Assembly (NCBI GenBank): GCA_964017185.1 | Contig: OZ024870.1 | Coordinates: 29,287,621 to 29,351,620 of the forward strand | From: Rugalucina vietnamica | Taxonomy: Eukaryota > Mollusca > Bivalvia > Lucinida > Lucinidae | Reading direction: 5' to 3' | Length of the DNA: 64,000 nt | Shown: in pieces, positions 35,210 through 45,954 of the stretch | Layout of the letters: every line of letters starts with the position of its first letter | How positions within the stretch are numbered: the first letter of the stretch is position 1 | Position numbers and translations under genes: made by a program | Notes under the pieces: generated by a model | Told to the model about the DNA's origin: nothing | What the model saw: only the letters and a program-made list of their open reading frames with translations | The model's database searches: none

Positions 35210-35720
35210 ACAAAGGTACAGGTAGGCAACGATTAGGAGAAGGCGCAATCAATAAGAGACTCCAACTCCAAAACCGAGTGGGAAAAACTAAATTAACAAT
35301 CAGGTATTTATACCGTAAAAACATATCGTAAGCCGAATGAACAGCTATTTTCCCAATAGGTGGACTCTCAGTTACCTTAACTTTAAGTTAATTGTAATAT
35401 GAAAGCATACATAAGGCGCAAACATTACAAAAATTTTAACACCAAGACATAAAACAATAAGAACCACCATAGAAGTATCGCACTGGAATGATCAGTAATA
35501 TAAAAATTACTGGCGGGCTTAAATCGATATTACAGGTACCTAACCTCACCCTCAGCTTTTGCAGTGGTTCACAACATCTAGTTTACGTAGTTGTTCGGTC
35601 TTCGTGGTGAATCTCTAACTAGTCAATGAATCATCAAAGACAAACAAATAAATCATGATGACCGCCATGATGAATAAAAACGAGGACTAACAGATTGAGT
35701 ACGATGCCCGACGATGGATA
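35210..35720 (-). repeat. Interspersed repeat family R3, copy
   Basis: On the + strand: AGGTAGGCAACGATTAGG, CATATCGTAAGCCGAATGAA, CAGCTATTTTCCCAATAGGT, ATAAAACAATAAGAACC, GATCAGTAATATAAAAATTACTGG, CCTAACCTCACCCTCAGC and TAGTTGTTCGGTCTTCG. This is the longest copy and joins the parts seen at 1-135 and 32195-32545. Confidence 0.7.
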
Positions 35721-35924
35721 TCCCTTGGCGCCAAACAACTAAGTAACTCCAGAGCATATTTTGTGGTATTCTTGCATGTGTAAAATCAATCATCGGTATT
35801 AAACAAATCCGATTACCAGAAAACATGCAAAATACTTACCACTATCGCGCAATGGGCTCATTCACTGGTGACAAATAAACCAGTTAACACAAAACGCTTA
35901 AATGTGTGGATTGTTTGACTTGAA

Positions 35925-36035
35925 CCACTTTTTCTAAGCAGACATACATGTACCTTCTGAGCGGTTAACCAGTAATCTGACGGTCATCAGCAGCTTATAA
36001 CCTTTGCCTGCAGACACAAGAAACCCATTTGTTTT
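35925..36035 (-). mobile_element. SINE-like repeat R4, 5' fragment
   Basis: Inverted GGTTCAAGTC-type block (TGACTTGAACCAC), CTTCTGAGCGGTTAACCAGT, and CAGCAGCTTATAACCTTTGC. Only the 5' half is present, abutting MITE FB-A copy 4. Confidence 0.5.
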
Positions 36036-36043
36036 AGGATCCC

Positions 36044-36322
36044 CATCACGAAAACATGTCCGTGGAATGTATACCCCCTTGAACCCCACTTTTATATAGC
36101 AAAGCTGGGGTATGCAGGGGTATACCTATTTTTCTTATTTTTGCTCCAAAACATAGATTGTGGGTCCTCGTTAGAACCGCCTCAGCGAGGCGGTTCTAAC
36201 GTGTACCCACAATCTATGTTTTGAGCAAAAATAAGAAAAATATCAAAATTTTTCAACTGAAAATTTTCAATTTTTACAGCTTCAGAAAATCCTATATATT
36301 GCATGGGCATGTTTTCGTAATG
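36044..36322 (-). mobile_element. Palindromic MITE FB-A, copy 4
   Basis: Inverted orientation relative to copy 3: CATCACGAAAACATGTCCGTG at the left and TTGCATGGGCATGTTTTCGT then AATG at the right, with the same central palindrome. Confidence 0.9.
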
Positions 36323-36857
36323 CAATGGGAAGGGGGGCGATTCTTATATCAGGTTAACATGAAATATACACTCCATTCCACCGAACAATTATAAAGTAAA
36401 ACTTGGATGTACAAAATTAATCTAACATGTATTTTTGCCGAAACATATACTAAAGGACTTTGAAAACGCCTCACTATAAATTTGCCGCAATGATGATTAT
36501 TTCTTTTAAAATTCAGGATATTTCGGCAACATTATTTTCGAACAGAAAAGTACAATCAGTCTGCTTAATTTCATACCAAAACCGAAACCTGAACGTCAGT
36601 GATTTACGTCATACAGTATGATTTCAAACGTCACCAAAACAGAACAAAGACAAACTATGAGGACGAAAAAGTGTTCGTCAAGTCCAACATGATTTCTGGA
36701 AAGAAACACCAAAAGCCAAGCAAATGCTGTTAGTTGTCTTTCAATTGCACTAAAACTTTGGTAATTAGATCTACGTCACTTTAACGTTTATCAAGAAAAC
36801 TTTGATTTTTGCATGTAAAATAAAACGAATTCGAAAGTTTTCAAACACAATAAATAG

Positions 36858-36858
36858 A

Positions 36859-36901
<43 letters not shown>
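36858..36901. repeat. (GTAA)n microsatellite
   Basis: About ten GTAA units. Confidence 0.95.
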
Positions 36902-36902
<1 letters not shown>

Positions 36903-37048
36903 TTCTTTATTTTACGAGGGTGACCCAATTGGCAGAACCAATCTTCCTTGGGGCCCTCAAAACATGGTAACAACATACATGGCATGACACAATCAAAGCA
37001 ATAAATTCAAATACATATATATAATGAGAAACATCATAGAAAATGAGC

Positions 37049-37049
<1 letters not shown>

Positions 37050-37088
<39 letters not shown>

Positions 37089-37129
37089 TAGACAGACAGA
37101 CGGACAGACAGACAGACATACAGACAGAC

Positions 37130-37181
<52 letters not shown>
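37050..37181. repeat. (GACA)n followed by (GA)n microsatellites
   Basis: About twenty GACA units with a few changes, then about 24 GA units from 37134. Confidence 0.95.
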
Positions 37182-37184
<3 letters not shown>

Positions 37185-37414
37185 ACAATGTTGATATGGA
37201 GATGTGTAAAAATTACCATAACTTCTGGCGCTGTAATCGTGTGTCTGTGTGTTTTGACCACTTCACGCATGACGTAAGGGAAAAAAAAAAAAAAAAAAAA
37301 AACACGCTAGCTCCTTAAACGGCATTGAAGGCAAGTCCCCTTTTTGTTTTGCTTTTTTCTTGTGCTTAAGGTTGTACGATATCACCGGAGAGGGTTTGTT
37401 TTCACAAAAAGCAT

Positions 37415-37415
<1 letters not shown>

Positions 37416-37473
<58 letters not shown>
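37416..37473. repeat. (GA)n microsatellite
   Basis: About 29 GA units, some 150 bp upstream of the first recognised exon of the Cys-rich gene. Confidence 0.95.
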
Positions 37474-37478
<5 letters not shown>

Positions 37479-37627
37479 GCTGTTGTAAAAGGCTGCACGT
37501 AGTATACTTTTGTTGTTTGTGTTGAAGGAAGTAAACCTTGTGAATGACTACGGTATCAAGTTAATGATAAATCAAATCGAATGAATATGTTCTGAAAATG
37601 AATCAATTTTATATCCCATTTAAACAG

Positions 37628-37763
37628 GGTCAGCTGCAGAAAGTTTCGGCTCTGACACCAACTGTGATGTAAGCGACATCAATAAAGCTCTACAATGCAC
37701 GGGTTTACCAGACCTATTCATGGTTGTAGATGATTACAATACAATTGTACAGGAAGTGTGCCG
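37628..37763 (+). CDS. Exon A of the Cys-rich gene
   Basis: The acceptor CCATTTAAACAG precedes it and the donor CG|GTAAGT follows. The encoded peptide includes SDTNCDVSDINKALQCTGLP and ends IVQEVCR; cysteines are spaced C-x10-C-x22-C. The reading frame is open throughout in this phase only. Confidence 0.65.
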
Positions 37764-40700
37764 GTAAGTGAAAGATTTATTTACACCCAATTGTGGCCAC
37801 TGTTCCTCTTTGAGAGCCCACTGTCATTGCTTGGGACACAGCTAGTCATTTTCAATGATTCTTTTCTCTAAGCAAACATAATAGCCCCAGATGGTACGCC
37901 GCGTTTTGCGTCGTCACATCTGGAGCTATACTTTTTTGCCAAAGTCCCACAAATTGCCCCCACACTCTCATTAGGGCTGTTTCACAGATATTGGCTGCTT
38001 GTGCCCCTCTGTCCGGGAAGTGCGGTGACATAGTGCGGTACAGCTGATAATCAGACGTCTTGCGCCAAACCAGCTTATATGTTCACTGCTCTTACAGGGT
38101 CTCAGTTATAATGTGAATGGGTGGTTTGACTTGAACCACATTTGCTGAGCAGGCACAGACCTTCTATGCGGTTAACCAGTAATCAGATTGTCAGTCGGCT
38201 GTTTATAAGCTTTGCCTGGCGGCTCAAGCAGCCCATCTATATCTCAACACACCAATACTGAGACGGGGCCCTATATTGCATGCTATGGGGTTTCGTGGCG
38301 TTCGTAGTGGAATAAATTACAATTTGTTGTTGTTCTATGACATTCCCTAAACCTACCATTGTGCTATTTAAATTTGTTCTTTTCAGCGCAAACAGATCTC
38401 AAGAAGTCACAGATTGCATAGAATGGCTAAATACTGAATATAACTGTGAGCATGATGAGATGTTCCAGCTGTATGTTCAAACAGATCGTTATTTAGACAT
38501 CGTGGACTACTTTTGTAGTCATTCTGAAGGTAATAAACCGTTACAATATTGTAGACCTAATCGAATGCGCTGCAGCGCGCGCGCGTGTTTAAGGTCAAAT
38601 AGATTTATACAACGCTTGCGGGTTCGGCTAGTTCAGTTGGCATACAGGATCATTCAGTAAAGGTATCCTCGGCCAAGCCCAAGCAGCAAGTCCCGATCAA
38701 CTTTAAATAACTGAAGCTGCAGTCATGTGTAAAAATTGAACACACATACACTTGCTCCCCAGATCACTTATAATCCTAGCAAATTCTCCCCAGATCCCCC
38801 AAATACACAAAGTTGATGAAAACGCATTGTTTGAATTCTTTGTATGCCTTGTATCATACGTTGGGAATGGATTGTGTATGGCACATGCTCCGGCACCAGC
38901 CCTGAATTGCTCTGTGTGTGCTGTACAGGTTGTCGATGAAATGGATGATCATGTCAATGATATTAGATAATCACTGGCTAACATGTCCTTGTAAAGCATA
39001 CCCCCTTAATCCCAACTTTAATGTAGTAAAACTAGGGTTTACAGGGATATACAGTTTTTGTTATTTTTTATACAAAGCATTGTTAGTTTTCTACATGTAA
39101 CGTGTACCTAAAATCAATGCTATGAACAAAAATATTGAAAATATCAAAAACTTTGGAATCATTGGAAATTTTTGATCATTTATCATTTGTATTTTCGTTA
39201 TGTTTTATAACTAATTGGGAATGGCATAGGCTCAGGCGCCAGCCCTGAACTGCTCCGTGCGTGCTATACAGGTTATCGATGAATTGGATGACCATGTCAA
39301 TGATATGACTCTTGGTGATTCACTGGATAACAAGTGAAATATATATCCCCTTAAACCCAATTTTTATGTAGTATAAAGCTAGGGTTTACAGGGATATACA
39401 GTTTTTAGCTCACTTGAGCCGAAGGCTCACAAGGTGAGTTTACAGGATGGCCATGATTCGGCGTCCGTCCGTCCGTATTCCGGCGTCCTTTCTCCATTTA
39501 TACCATTTCAACTTAATCACATTATCTTTCTGCTGGCGTAATAATTGTTTATAACTTTGATTAATTCTTACCGTATCATATGCTTTTTTCTCTGAACTAA
39601 ATTATGCATTTTTCATTTGTTAGACGCTAATGACCCATTAGGGTTGACGCGTCATTAAACATCAACCAAGTAATTTCAAAGATTCTTCTTCTCTGAAACC
39701 GGTTGGCTGATCAAGTTAAATTTTTTTGTGAAGCCTCCTTCGGAAGTGGCTTGCGATATCTTGGTCACATAATCAAGATGGCCGCCACACACATATACGG
39801 TAAAAAACCTTTAAAAAATCTTCCCCAGAACCGGTGTGCTGATTTCCACGAAACTTGGTATGTAGCATCGGGGTCTCCAGCCCATCATAGTTGACCTTGA
39901 TATATTTCACAGCAAGTTCAATTTTGGAAACATAGGCTTTTACATGGGAAAAGGTACGTAGTATCGGGAACTGCGGTCCATCATAGTTACTTTGATAAAT
40001 GATGGCCCCTTGGATGACCTTGACTTATTAAATGATAATGTCATTTTTGGAAACATAGGCTTTCACACGGGAAAAAATGGATATTTTGGAAACTATTGCA
40101 ACCTGAAACTTGAACGTTGCTAGGTGCAGACAACTAATGGAGTCAATGAAGGTATTTAATCAATTAAGATCAAGGTCATTTCTTGACCTTGACTCAAGGT
40201 CATTGAAATATCAAAAGTAAGTCATTTTTTAAGATCTTCTCCGCTTGGCCTATCATGCTGAAATTTTATGTAAAGCCTCCTTCGGTAGTGGCATTGAAAT
40301 TTTGCTCGCGATATCTTGGTCACATAACAAAGCTGGCCGCCACACCCATTTATGTTAAAAACCCTTAAAATCTTCTTCTCCAGATCCGTTAGGCTAATTT
40401 CTACGAAACTTGGTACGTAGTATCGCGAACTGCTGTCCATCATAGTTTGATAAATGATGGCCCCTTGGATGACCTTGACTTATTAAATGATAATGTCATT
40501 TTTGGAAACATAGGCTTTTACACGGGAAAAATGGATATTTTGGAAACTATTGCAACCTGAAACCTGAACGTTGCTATGTGAAGACAACTAATGGAGTCAA
40601 TGAAGGTATTTATAATCAATTAAGATCAAGGTCATTTTTGACCTTGACCAAAGGTCATTGAAATATCAAAAGTAAGTCAAAATTTTTAAGATCTTCTTCG

Positions 40701-42609
40701 CTTGGCCGATCATGCTGAAATTTTATGTAGAGCCTCCTTCGGTAGTGGCATTGAAATTTTGCTCGCGATATCTTGGTCACATAACAAAAATGGCCGCCAC
40801 GCCCATATATGTTTAAAACCCTTAAAATCTTCTCAAGAGCCGTTAGGCTGATTTCCCCGAAATTTTATGTAGAGCCTCCTTCGGTAGTGGCATTGAAATT
40901 TTGCTCGCGATATATTGGTCACATAACAAAGATGGCCGCCACACCCATATATGTTAAAAACCCTTAAAAATCTTCTCAAGAGCCGTTAGGCTGATTTCCA
41001 CGAAACTTGGTACGTAGTATCGGGGACTCCAGTCAATCATAGTTTGATAAACGATGGCCCCTTGGATGACCTTGACTTATTAAATGATAATGTCAATTTT
41101 GGAAACATAGGCTTTTACACGGGAAAAGGCGAAAACAATGGATATTTTGGAAACAATTGCAGCCTGAGACTTGAAAGTTGCTAGATGCAGACAACTAATG
41201 AAGTCAATGAAGGCATATAATTAATTAAAGTCAAGGTCATTTCTTGACCTTGAACTAAGGTCATTTAAATTCCAAAATTAAGTCACAATTTCAAAGATCT
41301 TCTCTGAAGCCGCTCGGTCGATCAAGTTGAAATTTTATGTGGAGCCTTCTTGGGAAGTGGCATTAAAATCTGTTAGCGATGTCTCGGTCACGTGACCAAG
41401 ATGGCTACCATGCCCATACATGGTAAAATCATTCAAAAACCTTCTTCTCCAGAACCAGTGGTATGTATCACTGCGACTCCAGCCCATCATAGCTCATTTA
41501 CTTAAATGATGACCCTGGGATGACCTTGACCTATTTTACAGCAAGGTCAATTTTGGAAACATGGGCTTTTACATTGCAAAGGGAGAAAATCCTGAATGGA
41601 AAATATTGCAGTCTGAGACCTGAAATTTGGCAGATACAGACAACTTATGAAGTCAATAAAGGTATGCGAGTATTCAAGGTCAAGGTCATTTCATGATGAC
41701 TAATTGCTCCAAGATCAGGTTTCAGGTGAGCGTTCTCATGACAATGGTCCTCTGGTTGTTATATTTGATACAAAACATAGACTGTGGGTATTGGTTAGTT
41801 TTTAACAGAAATATTGAAACTATGAACAATGTTTGAATCATTGGAAACTTTCAATTATTATTTTCTGCTTAAAAACATCTCTGTACTTTACATGGACATG
41901 GTTTCGTTATGTTTTATAACTTTTCAGTGTACGTGGAGAATGGATTGTGTATGGCACAGGCTCACGCACCAGCCCTGAACTGCTCTGCGCATGCTATAGA
42001 GGTTATCAATGAAATAGATGATCCTGACAAAGGCATGACTCTGGATGAATCACTGAATGCAGTCTGTCGGTAAAGATTACGCTTTCAAGAATCGTGTGTG
42101 AGATACTTTTATTTCATTCCAATCTGTAAATTACAGTAATTGTCTTTGGTTCCATGTTGCCAAATCTAAAGTGTCACTAGCCGAAACCATGGTATGACCC
42201 ATCTGGTCGAACTACCGCGCCCAGTTTACAAATACCTTTTTTAAGCACACCAAAATGATTGCAATTTCTTTAGTGTCGCTATGTTGTTTTCAGACCTTTA
42301 CTCGTCTACTCAAGCTGTTACAGCGATGCGATTTCAACATTATGTGGCAATGAGGCGTCGACTTTTGCGAACAGGATTTTGGAGTTCCAATTTCAAGTCT
42401 GTTACATGTATGTGAGAGTGAACACGACACTAAGCACACAGCCAGATACAACAACAACAACAGCACCGCTCATTCTTGGTCTTCATCTCAGTAGTACACA
42501 AGAGGCATCGTTCAATCAAACCAGCCAAGGGTATCACAATGTCACCGTCGGGACCAGTCATTCCATTGCAGTCATTATGATTTTAGCATGTTTATCAACA
42601 TGTCCGTAA
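37628..42609 (+). CDS. Spliced gene for a Cys-rich, probably GPI-anchored extracellular protein (5' exon not found)
   Basis: Exons 37628-37763, 38387-38529, 41928-42069 and 42294-42609 join with matching phases (2, 1, 2) at GT-AG sites. The joined reading frame has about 240 codons and ends in TAA at 42607. Each exon carries three cysteines, so a 12-Cys ectodomain is predicted. It is followed by a Thr-rich linker (TTTTTAP) and a C-terminal hydrophobic stretch (SIAVIMILACLS), typical of a GPI-attachment signal. N-glycosylation sequons are present (NTT, NQT, NVT). Exon 1 is phase-1 at its start, and its first codons (SAAES) look like the residues after a signal peptide, so at least one upstream exon is missing. 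I do not recognise the family; invertebrate Cys-repeat ectodomain families with four evenly spread triplets are an analogy only. Introns hold SINE, MITE and a rolling-circle-like element. Confidence 0.65.
38103..38260 (-). mobile_element. SINE-like repeat R4 fragment in intron A-B
   Basis: Inverted 5' half: GGTGGTTTGACTTGAACCAC, CTTCTATGCGGTTAACCAGT, TATAAGCTTTGCCTGGCGGC. It matches the fragment at 35925-36035. Confidence 0.55.
38387..38529 (+). CDS. Exon B of the Cys-rich gene
   Basis: Acceptor TTGTTCTTTTCAG, donor GAAG|GTAATA. The peptide begins ANRSQEVTDCIEWLNTEYNC and ends VDYFCSHSE; three cysteines, NRS sequon near the start. The longer ORF across it (38337-38660) runs into intron sequence and should not be read as one protein. 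Confidence 0.7.
38856..38994 (+). pseudogene. Decayed tandem copy 1 of exon C
   Basis: It encodes NGLCMAHAPAPALNCSVCAV, nearly the same as the functional exon (NGLCMAQAHAPALNCSAHAI). The acceptor CAG has become CAT, a deletion brings a stop after NDIR, and the donor region reads TTGTAAAG. The copy can no longer be spliced normally. Confidence 0.8.
38996..39212. mobile_element. Degenerate MITE FB-A remnant between exon-C copies
   Basis: ACCCCCTTAATCCCAACTTTA, GGGTTTACAGGGATATACAG, a diverged core (AAAGCATTGTTAG) and an ATTTTCGTTATG end. The same remnant follows exon-C copy 2 and precedes the functional exon C, so it was part of the duplicated unit. Confidence 0.6.
39213..39340 (+). pseudogene. 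Decayed tandem copy 2 of exon C
   Basis: It aligns to exon C from GGGAATGG through GCGCCAGCCCTGAACTGCTC and GGTTATCGATGAATTGGATG to TCACTGGATAAC. It lacks the acceptor and has an internal deletion in the GGATTGTGTATGG block, shifting the frame. Between copies 1 and the functional exon it is intermediate in position but most decayed. Confidence 0.75.
39407..41757 (-). mobile_element. Rolling-circle-like (Helentron/HINE-type) element D, inside an intron
   Basis: It begins AGCTCACTTGAGCCGAAGGC after five T and ends TCAGGTGAGCGTTCTCATGA then CAATGGTCCTCTGGTT. The hairpin GAGCCgaaGGCTC is at 39416-39428. Subterminal GCTCACTTGA and TCAGGTGAGC are an imperfect inverted repeat. Four diverged units of roughly 450-600 bp carry CAAGATGGCCGCCACACCCA, CGAAACTTGGTACGTAGTAT, GATGACCTTGACTTATTAAA and several TCAAGGTCA motifs. 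The host sequence continues across the insertion (CAGTTTTT then GTTAT, as uninterrupted near 39050), with no target duplication. Non-coding. Confidence 0.7.
41928..42069 (+). CDS. Exon C of the Cys-rich gene
   Basis: Acceptor TTATAACTTTTCAG, donor CG|GTAAAG. The peptide includes ENGLCMAQAHAPALNCSAHA and ends LNAVCR. Three cysteines, as in exons A, B and D. Its start is phase 1 and its end phase 2, matching exons B and D. Confidence 0.75.
42294..42609 (+). CDS. Terminal exon D of the Cys-rich gene
   Basis: Acceptor GCTATGTTGTTTTCAG. The peptide starts PLLVYSSCYSDAISTLCGNE, has its third cysteine in QFQVCYMY, then a linker rich in Thr, LHLSSTQEASFNQTSQ and a hydrophobic tail before TAA. The homologous exon at 58162-58489 keeps the cysteines, the LHLS-TQ-A-FN block and the hydrophobic end, which supports this reading over chance. 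Confidence 0.8.
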
Positions 42610-42851
42610 AATGTACATGTACTCACCGTTACGCCAAGCTTGCACATATGGATTCCCAAAAACGTTCCCGCCAGTATAGCTACAATTTTTCAGATAACTA
42701 AATCAAGCTTAGCAGAAACTTGCTTCAAAACAATTATTTCAGATATATACTGAGCCAAACTAATAACGCAACACGGTTATGACATGTTTTTCGCATTTTA
42801 ATGTAACGTAAGACGGTCTACCCGACATATGATGGCCAGCAATCGCCAATG

Positions 42852-42857
42852 AATAAA
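42852..42857 (+). promoter_or_regulatory. Candidate polyadenylation signal AATAAA
   Basis: First AATAAA downstream of the stop of exon D, about 240 bp after it. Confidence 0.35.
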
Positions 42858-42862
42858 TTAGG

Positions 42863-43669
42863 TACAAAGGTTTTTGATTTCTAGGCATGGGTCACTGAGG
42901 TCGAATCTGATTGGCCAAAACGGTCATTGTGGAAGTAAATTTAAACACAAATTACTTCTTTATGGATCGCCCAATGAGATTCGATGGGGTAATTGCAATT
43001 TGCCTTCCATTTCTACCCAAAATTTCAAATCAATGTTTACATCATTGAAAATTGAACGTTTAATACTGAGCATTCCATTGAACACAATAGAAAATGGAAT
43101 TAGTGAAAAATTCTAACGGCGAATGGTTTTAACGAAACCTTTGTGAAAACGTGTTCATGCCTTCATTAGCATTGTTACATGCAGAAAACACAATAGCATC
43201 CAACTGTTGGGTCAGGAACGTCTATAACAAATGTTAAAATGTGAGTAAACTTGAATGGTTGGGAGTAAAAATGAGTCTTCAACTCTGCTTAAAATTGAGC
43301 AAAATTGATCGTTTGTCAGTAAAATAATTCATTGTCTAAAATGGGACATTGGTAACCCTGAAAACCGACACTAATTTCTAGGGTACGAATTCACGTCACA
43401 TGTCGCGTTCAGGAAAATCACAACGCATTTCATTTTTTGCCAACACCCTACCTCTGAAAAATGTTTAATTTCTTGAGACGCATACCACAGAATGTTACAA
43501 GCAAGATCTTATGAGATGTGTCGGTTGTCCGGCAATCTTATTCAGTAGAGGAAAAGTTTATTTGATACCATTCTTGTGTATAACAATAAAAATAAACCGA
43601 TGTTGTGTTATAAGTTTGGCTCAGTATAGTTTAATTGTAATTATGTACTACACCTTATATACTACTCAA
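42863..43669. other. No gene recognised
   Basis: AT-rich sequence with 80-codon-class ORFs of no recognisable content. Confidence 0.4.
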
Positions 43670-44098
43670 AGTTTGATAAGCATCAAAACTTTATTTTTGT
43701 TAACAGGACATACATGTACTTGTAACCTAACACCCAAACTTTTGCTATAGATATGTAGCAGAACCACAACAGCGCAAACATTCCATCTTTCGCGTTGCCT
43801 GCGAGCGCTTCTCGCAGACTTGCAGAAACGATGGAAAACCCCTGAAATTGAAATTGTTACTTTTGCCTACCCTATCAGATTCTGTCACTCATTCCTTCTT
43901 ACTGGTTCATTCAACTGCAAAACTGTTTTGATAATCGAATGTGTCTAAAATGCATATTTGGTAAATTTCAGAAATATGCGATTTTGGGTTAAAACAGGAT
44001 TTTTTACCAAAATATATTTTTCGCTTAAGCATTGGCCTTTGTGATTTTGAAACAGAAAACCGATTTGAGCTACGGGCATTGGTTTAGATTTACAGCGT

Positions 44099-44180
<82 letters not shown>

Positions 44181-44600
44181 TTTCAGTCAACGAGAGACGG
44201 TTTTCAGTTTCGTGATCACCGTGCAAAGGACAACATTTTAAGAGAAAAAAATGTTTTGGTAAAAAATCATGTTTTTAACCAAAAATCGCAGACTTCTGAA
44301 AATTTCCAAAAGTGCATTTTAGACACAAAAGTATCCACATTTCGACTATCAAAACAGTTTTGCAGTTGAATGAACCAATAAGAGGTTATGAATGACAAAT
44401 TGGATAGGGTAGGAAACAGTGACAACTTCAATTTCAGTGTTGTTCCATCGTTTCTTCAAGTCTGCAAGAAGCGCGAAAAAAAAAATGAAATGTTTGCACG
44501 CTGCTGGTTCTGCAATATATCAATAGCAAAATTTTGGGTGTTAGATTACCAGTATGTGTTGTAATCAAAAATAAAGTTTTAATGCTTATCAAAAACCTTT
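43670..44600. repeat. Long inverted repeat with a poly-A centre
   Basis: The arms are about 430 bp. Left to right on one side: AGTTTGATAAGCATCAAAAC, TTGTAACCTAACACCCAAAC, GTTCATTCAACTGCAAAACT, TGTCTAAAATGCATATTTGG. The other arm carries their inverses (44190-44600). The centre at 44101-44177 is an A run broken by two C bases. Arms have diverged by substitutions and small indels. No ORF. Confidence 0.75.
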
Positions 44601-44635
44601 GCGATTTCGCACAAAAAATGACATTTTAAACCATG

Positions 44636-45650
44636 AGTGTTGGTTATTAAGACAATATATGCATAAATCATATACATCTTTGCTGTAATGAGATAATTTT
44701 GCTCGAAAATGTCATTTATTTCTAAAGTCGCTGAAATTTCCATAGTTTAGTTACCAAGGTTACGAAAGATAGACACATTTTGTGTTATTTCTTTTTGTGC
44801 TTTCGAAAAATAAAATTGTGTTATCATTGCAATACAGACATTGGTATTATACACATTTGTTGTAAGGAGATATTTTTGGTTAAAACTGTCATTTTTTGCA
44901 AAATGGCTGAGGGTTCCCTGGTTTGGTTGCCATGGTTACAAAAATCAGAAAGAAACAATTTCAGTTATTTTGTTTTTGGCATTAAACTACCAAATGGCAT
45001 CAATCAAGGCAATATATATATTGTTTATATACATTTTTGTAAACAAAAAATAATTTCGTTTGAACATGTCACTTTTTGCAAAATCGCAGATGGCTGCTTG
45101 ATTTGGTTGCAATGGTTACAAAAGTCAGAATATTTTGAGTTATTTTATGTTTTTTTTTTTTTTTTATTAAAACAAAACAACATCAAAAGTTCTGAATTAA
45201 AACAACATATACACTTTCCATATTATTTGTTTGTTGTTAGGAAATATTTTGGTTGGAAAATGTCATTTTTGTCCAATTGTTGACGGTTCCAATGTTTGGT
45301 TTGCCATGGTAACAAAACTCAGAAACATTCCGAATTATTTTATTCTTAGCATTTGAAAAACAAGTGTTGGTCATTAAGGCACTTTATGCATAATTCATAT
45401 ACACTTGTGTTGTAAGGAGAAAATTTGGTTTGAAAATGTCATTTTTTGTGCAAAAATTGCTGACGATTTCATTGTTTGGTTGCCATGGTTACAAAAATTA
45501 GAAACATGTTGAGTTATTTTATTCTTTGCGTTTCAAAAACAAGTGTTGGTTATTAAGGCACTATATGTACAACTAGTATACACTCATGCTGTTAGGAGAT
45601 AATTTTATTTGAAAATGTCCAAAATCGGAAGTTTGAAAACTTGATTTATA
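44636..45650. repeat. Satellite-like tandem repeat, about 180-bp unit, six copies
   Basis: Each unit carries GTGTTGGTTATTAAGGCA, TATACA-TTGTAAGGAGA, AATGTCATTTTTTGCAAAAT, TTTGGTTGCCATGGTTACAA and AGTTATTTTATTCTTTGC. The 167-codon ORF at 44780-45283 is simply three units read through; its protein repeats with the DNA period, so it is not called as a gene. Confidence 0.8.
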
Positions 45651-45954
45651 TGGTTGTACTTATGTTGCTAGGCAACAAAATGCAAATTTCATTTTTCAAT
45701 ACAATTTGAAGTCATGACATGCTATAAATGTCTCAAATACCACCTCAAAAAGTGTCAATTTTCACTTGTTCCTTGAACGATTTTCTGCAAATCTCTGTCA
45801 GAAAAAAAGAATGCTAAATGTTTTGTAAAAGTTTTTCAACAAGTCTGATTAAATGAAAGTGAAATGAACAATTTCGGTGACTAGTCACTTATCACCATTT
45901 CTATAGGACCTGCATGATTCTTAGGGAGAATGCTAATTAATAAAGTGATAAAAT

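Noticed and set aside
37034-37270. 78-codon ORF on the - strand rich in Ser-Leu and Val-Cys-Leu-Ser repeats
   Set aside because: It is the translation of the GACA and GA microsatellites.
38337-38660. A single-exon 107-codon protein
   Set aside because: Only the middle (38387-38529) is exon-like, with good splice sites; the ends are intron sequence.
43945-44226. 93-codon ORF with a poly-Phe core
   Set aside because: It is the poly-A centre of the long inverted repeat read on the - strand.
44780-45283. 167-codon ORF on the + strand
   Set aside because: It spans three units of a 180-bp tandem repeat and its translation repeats with the same period; no recognisable domain.
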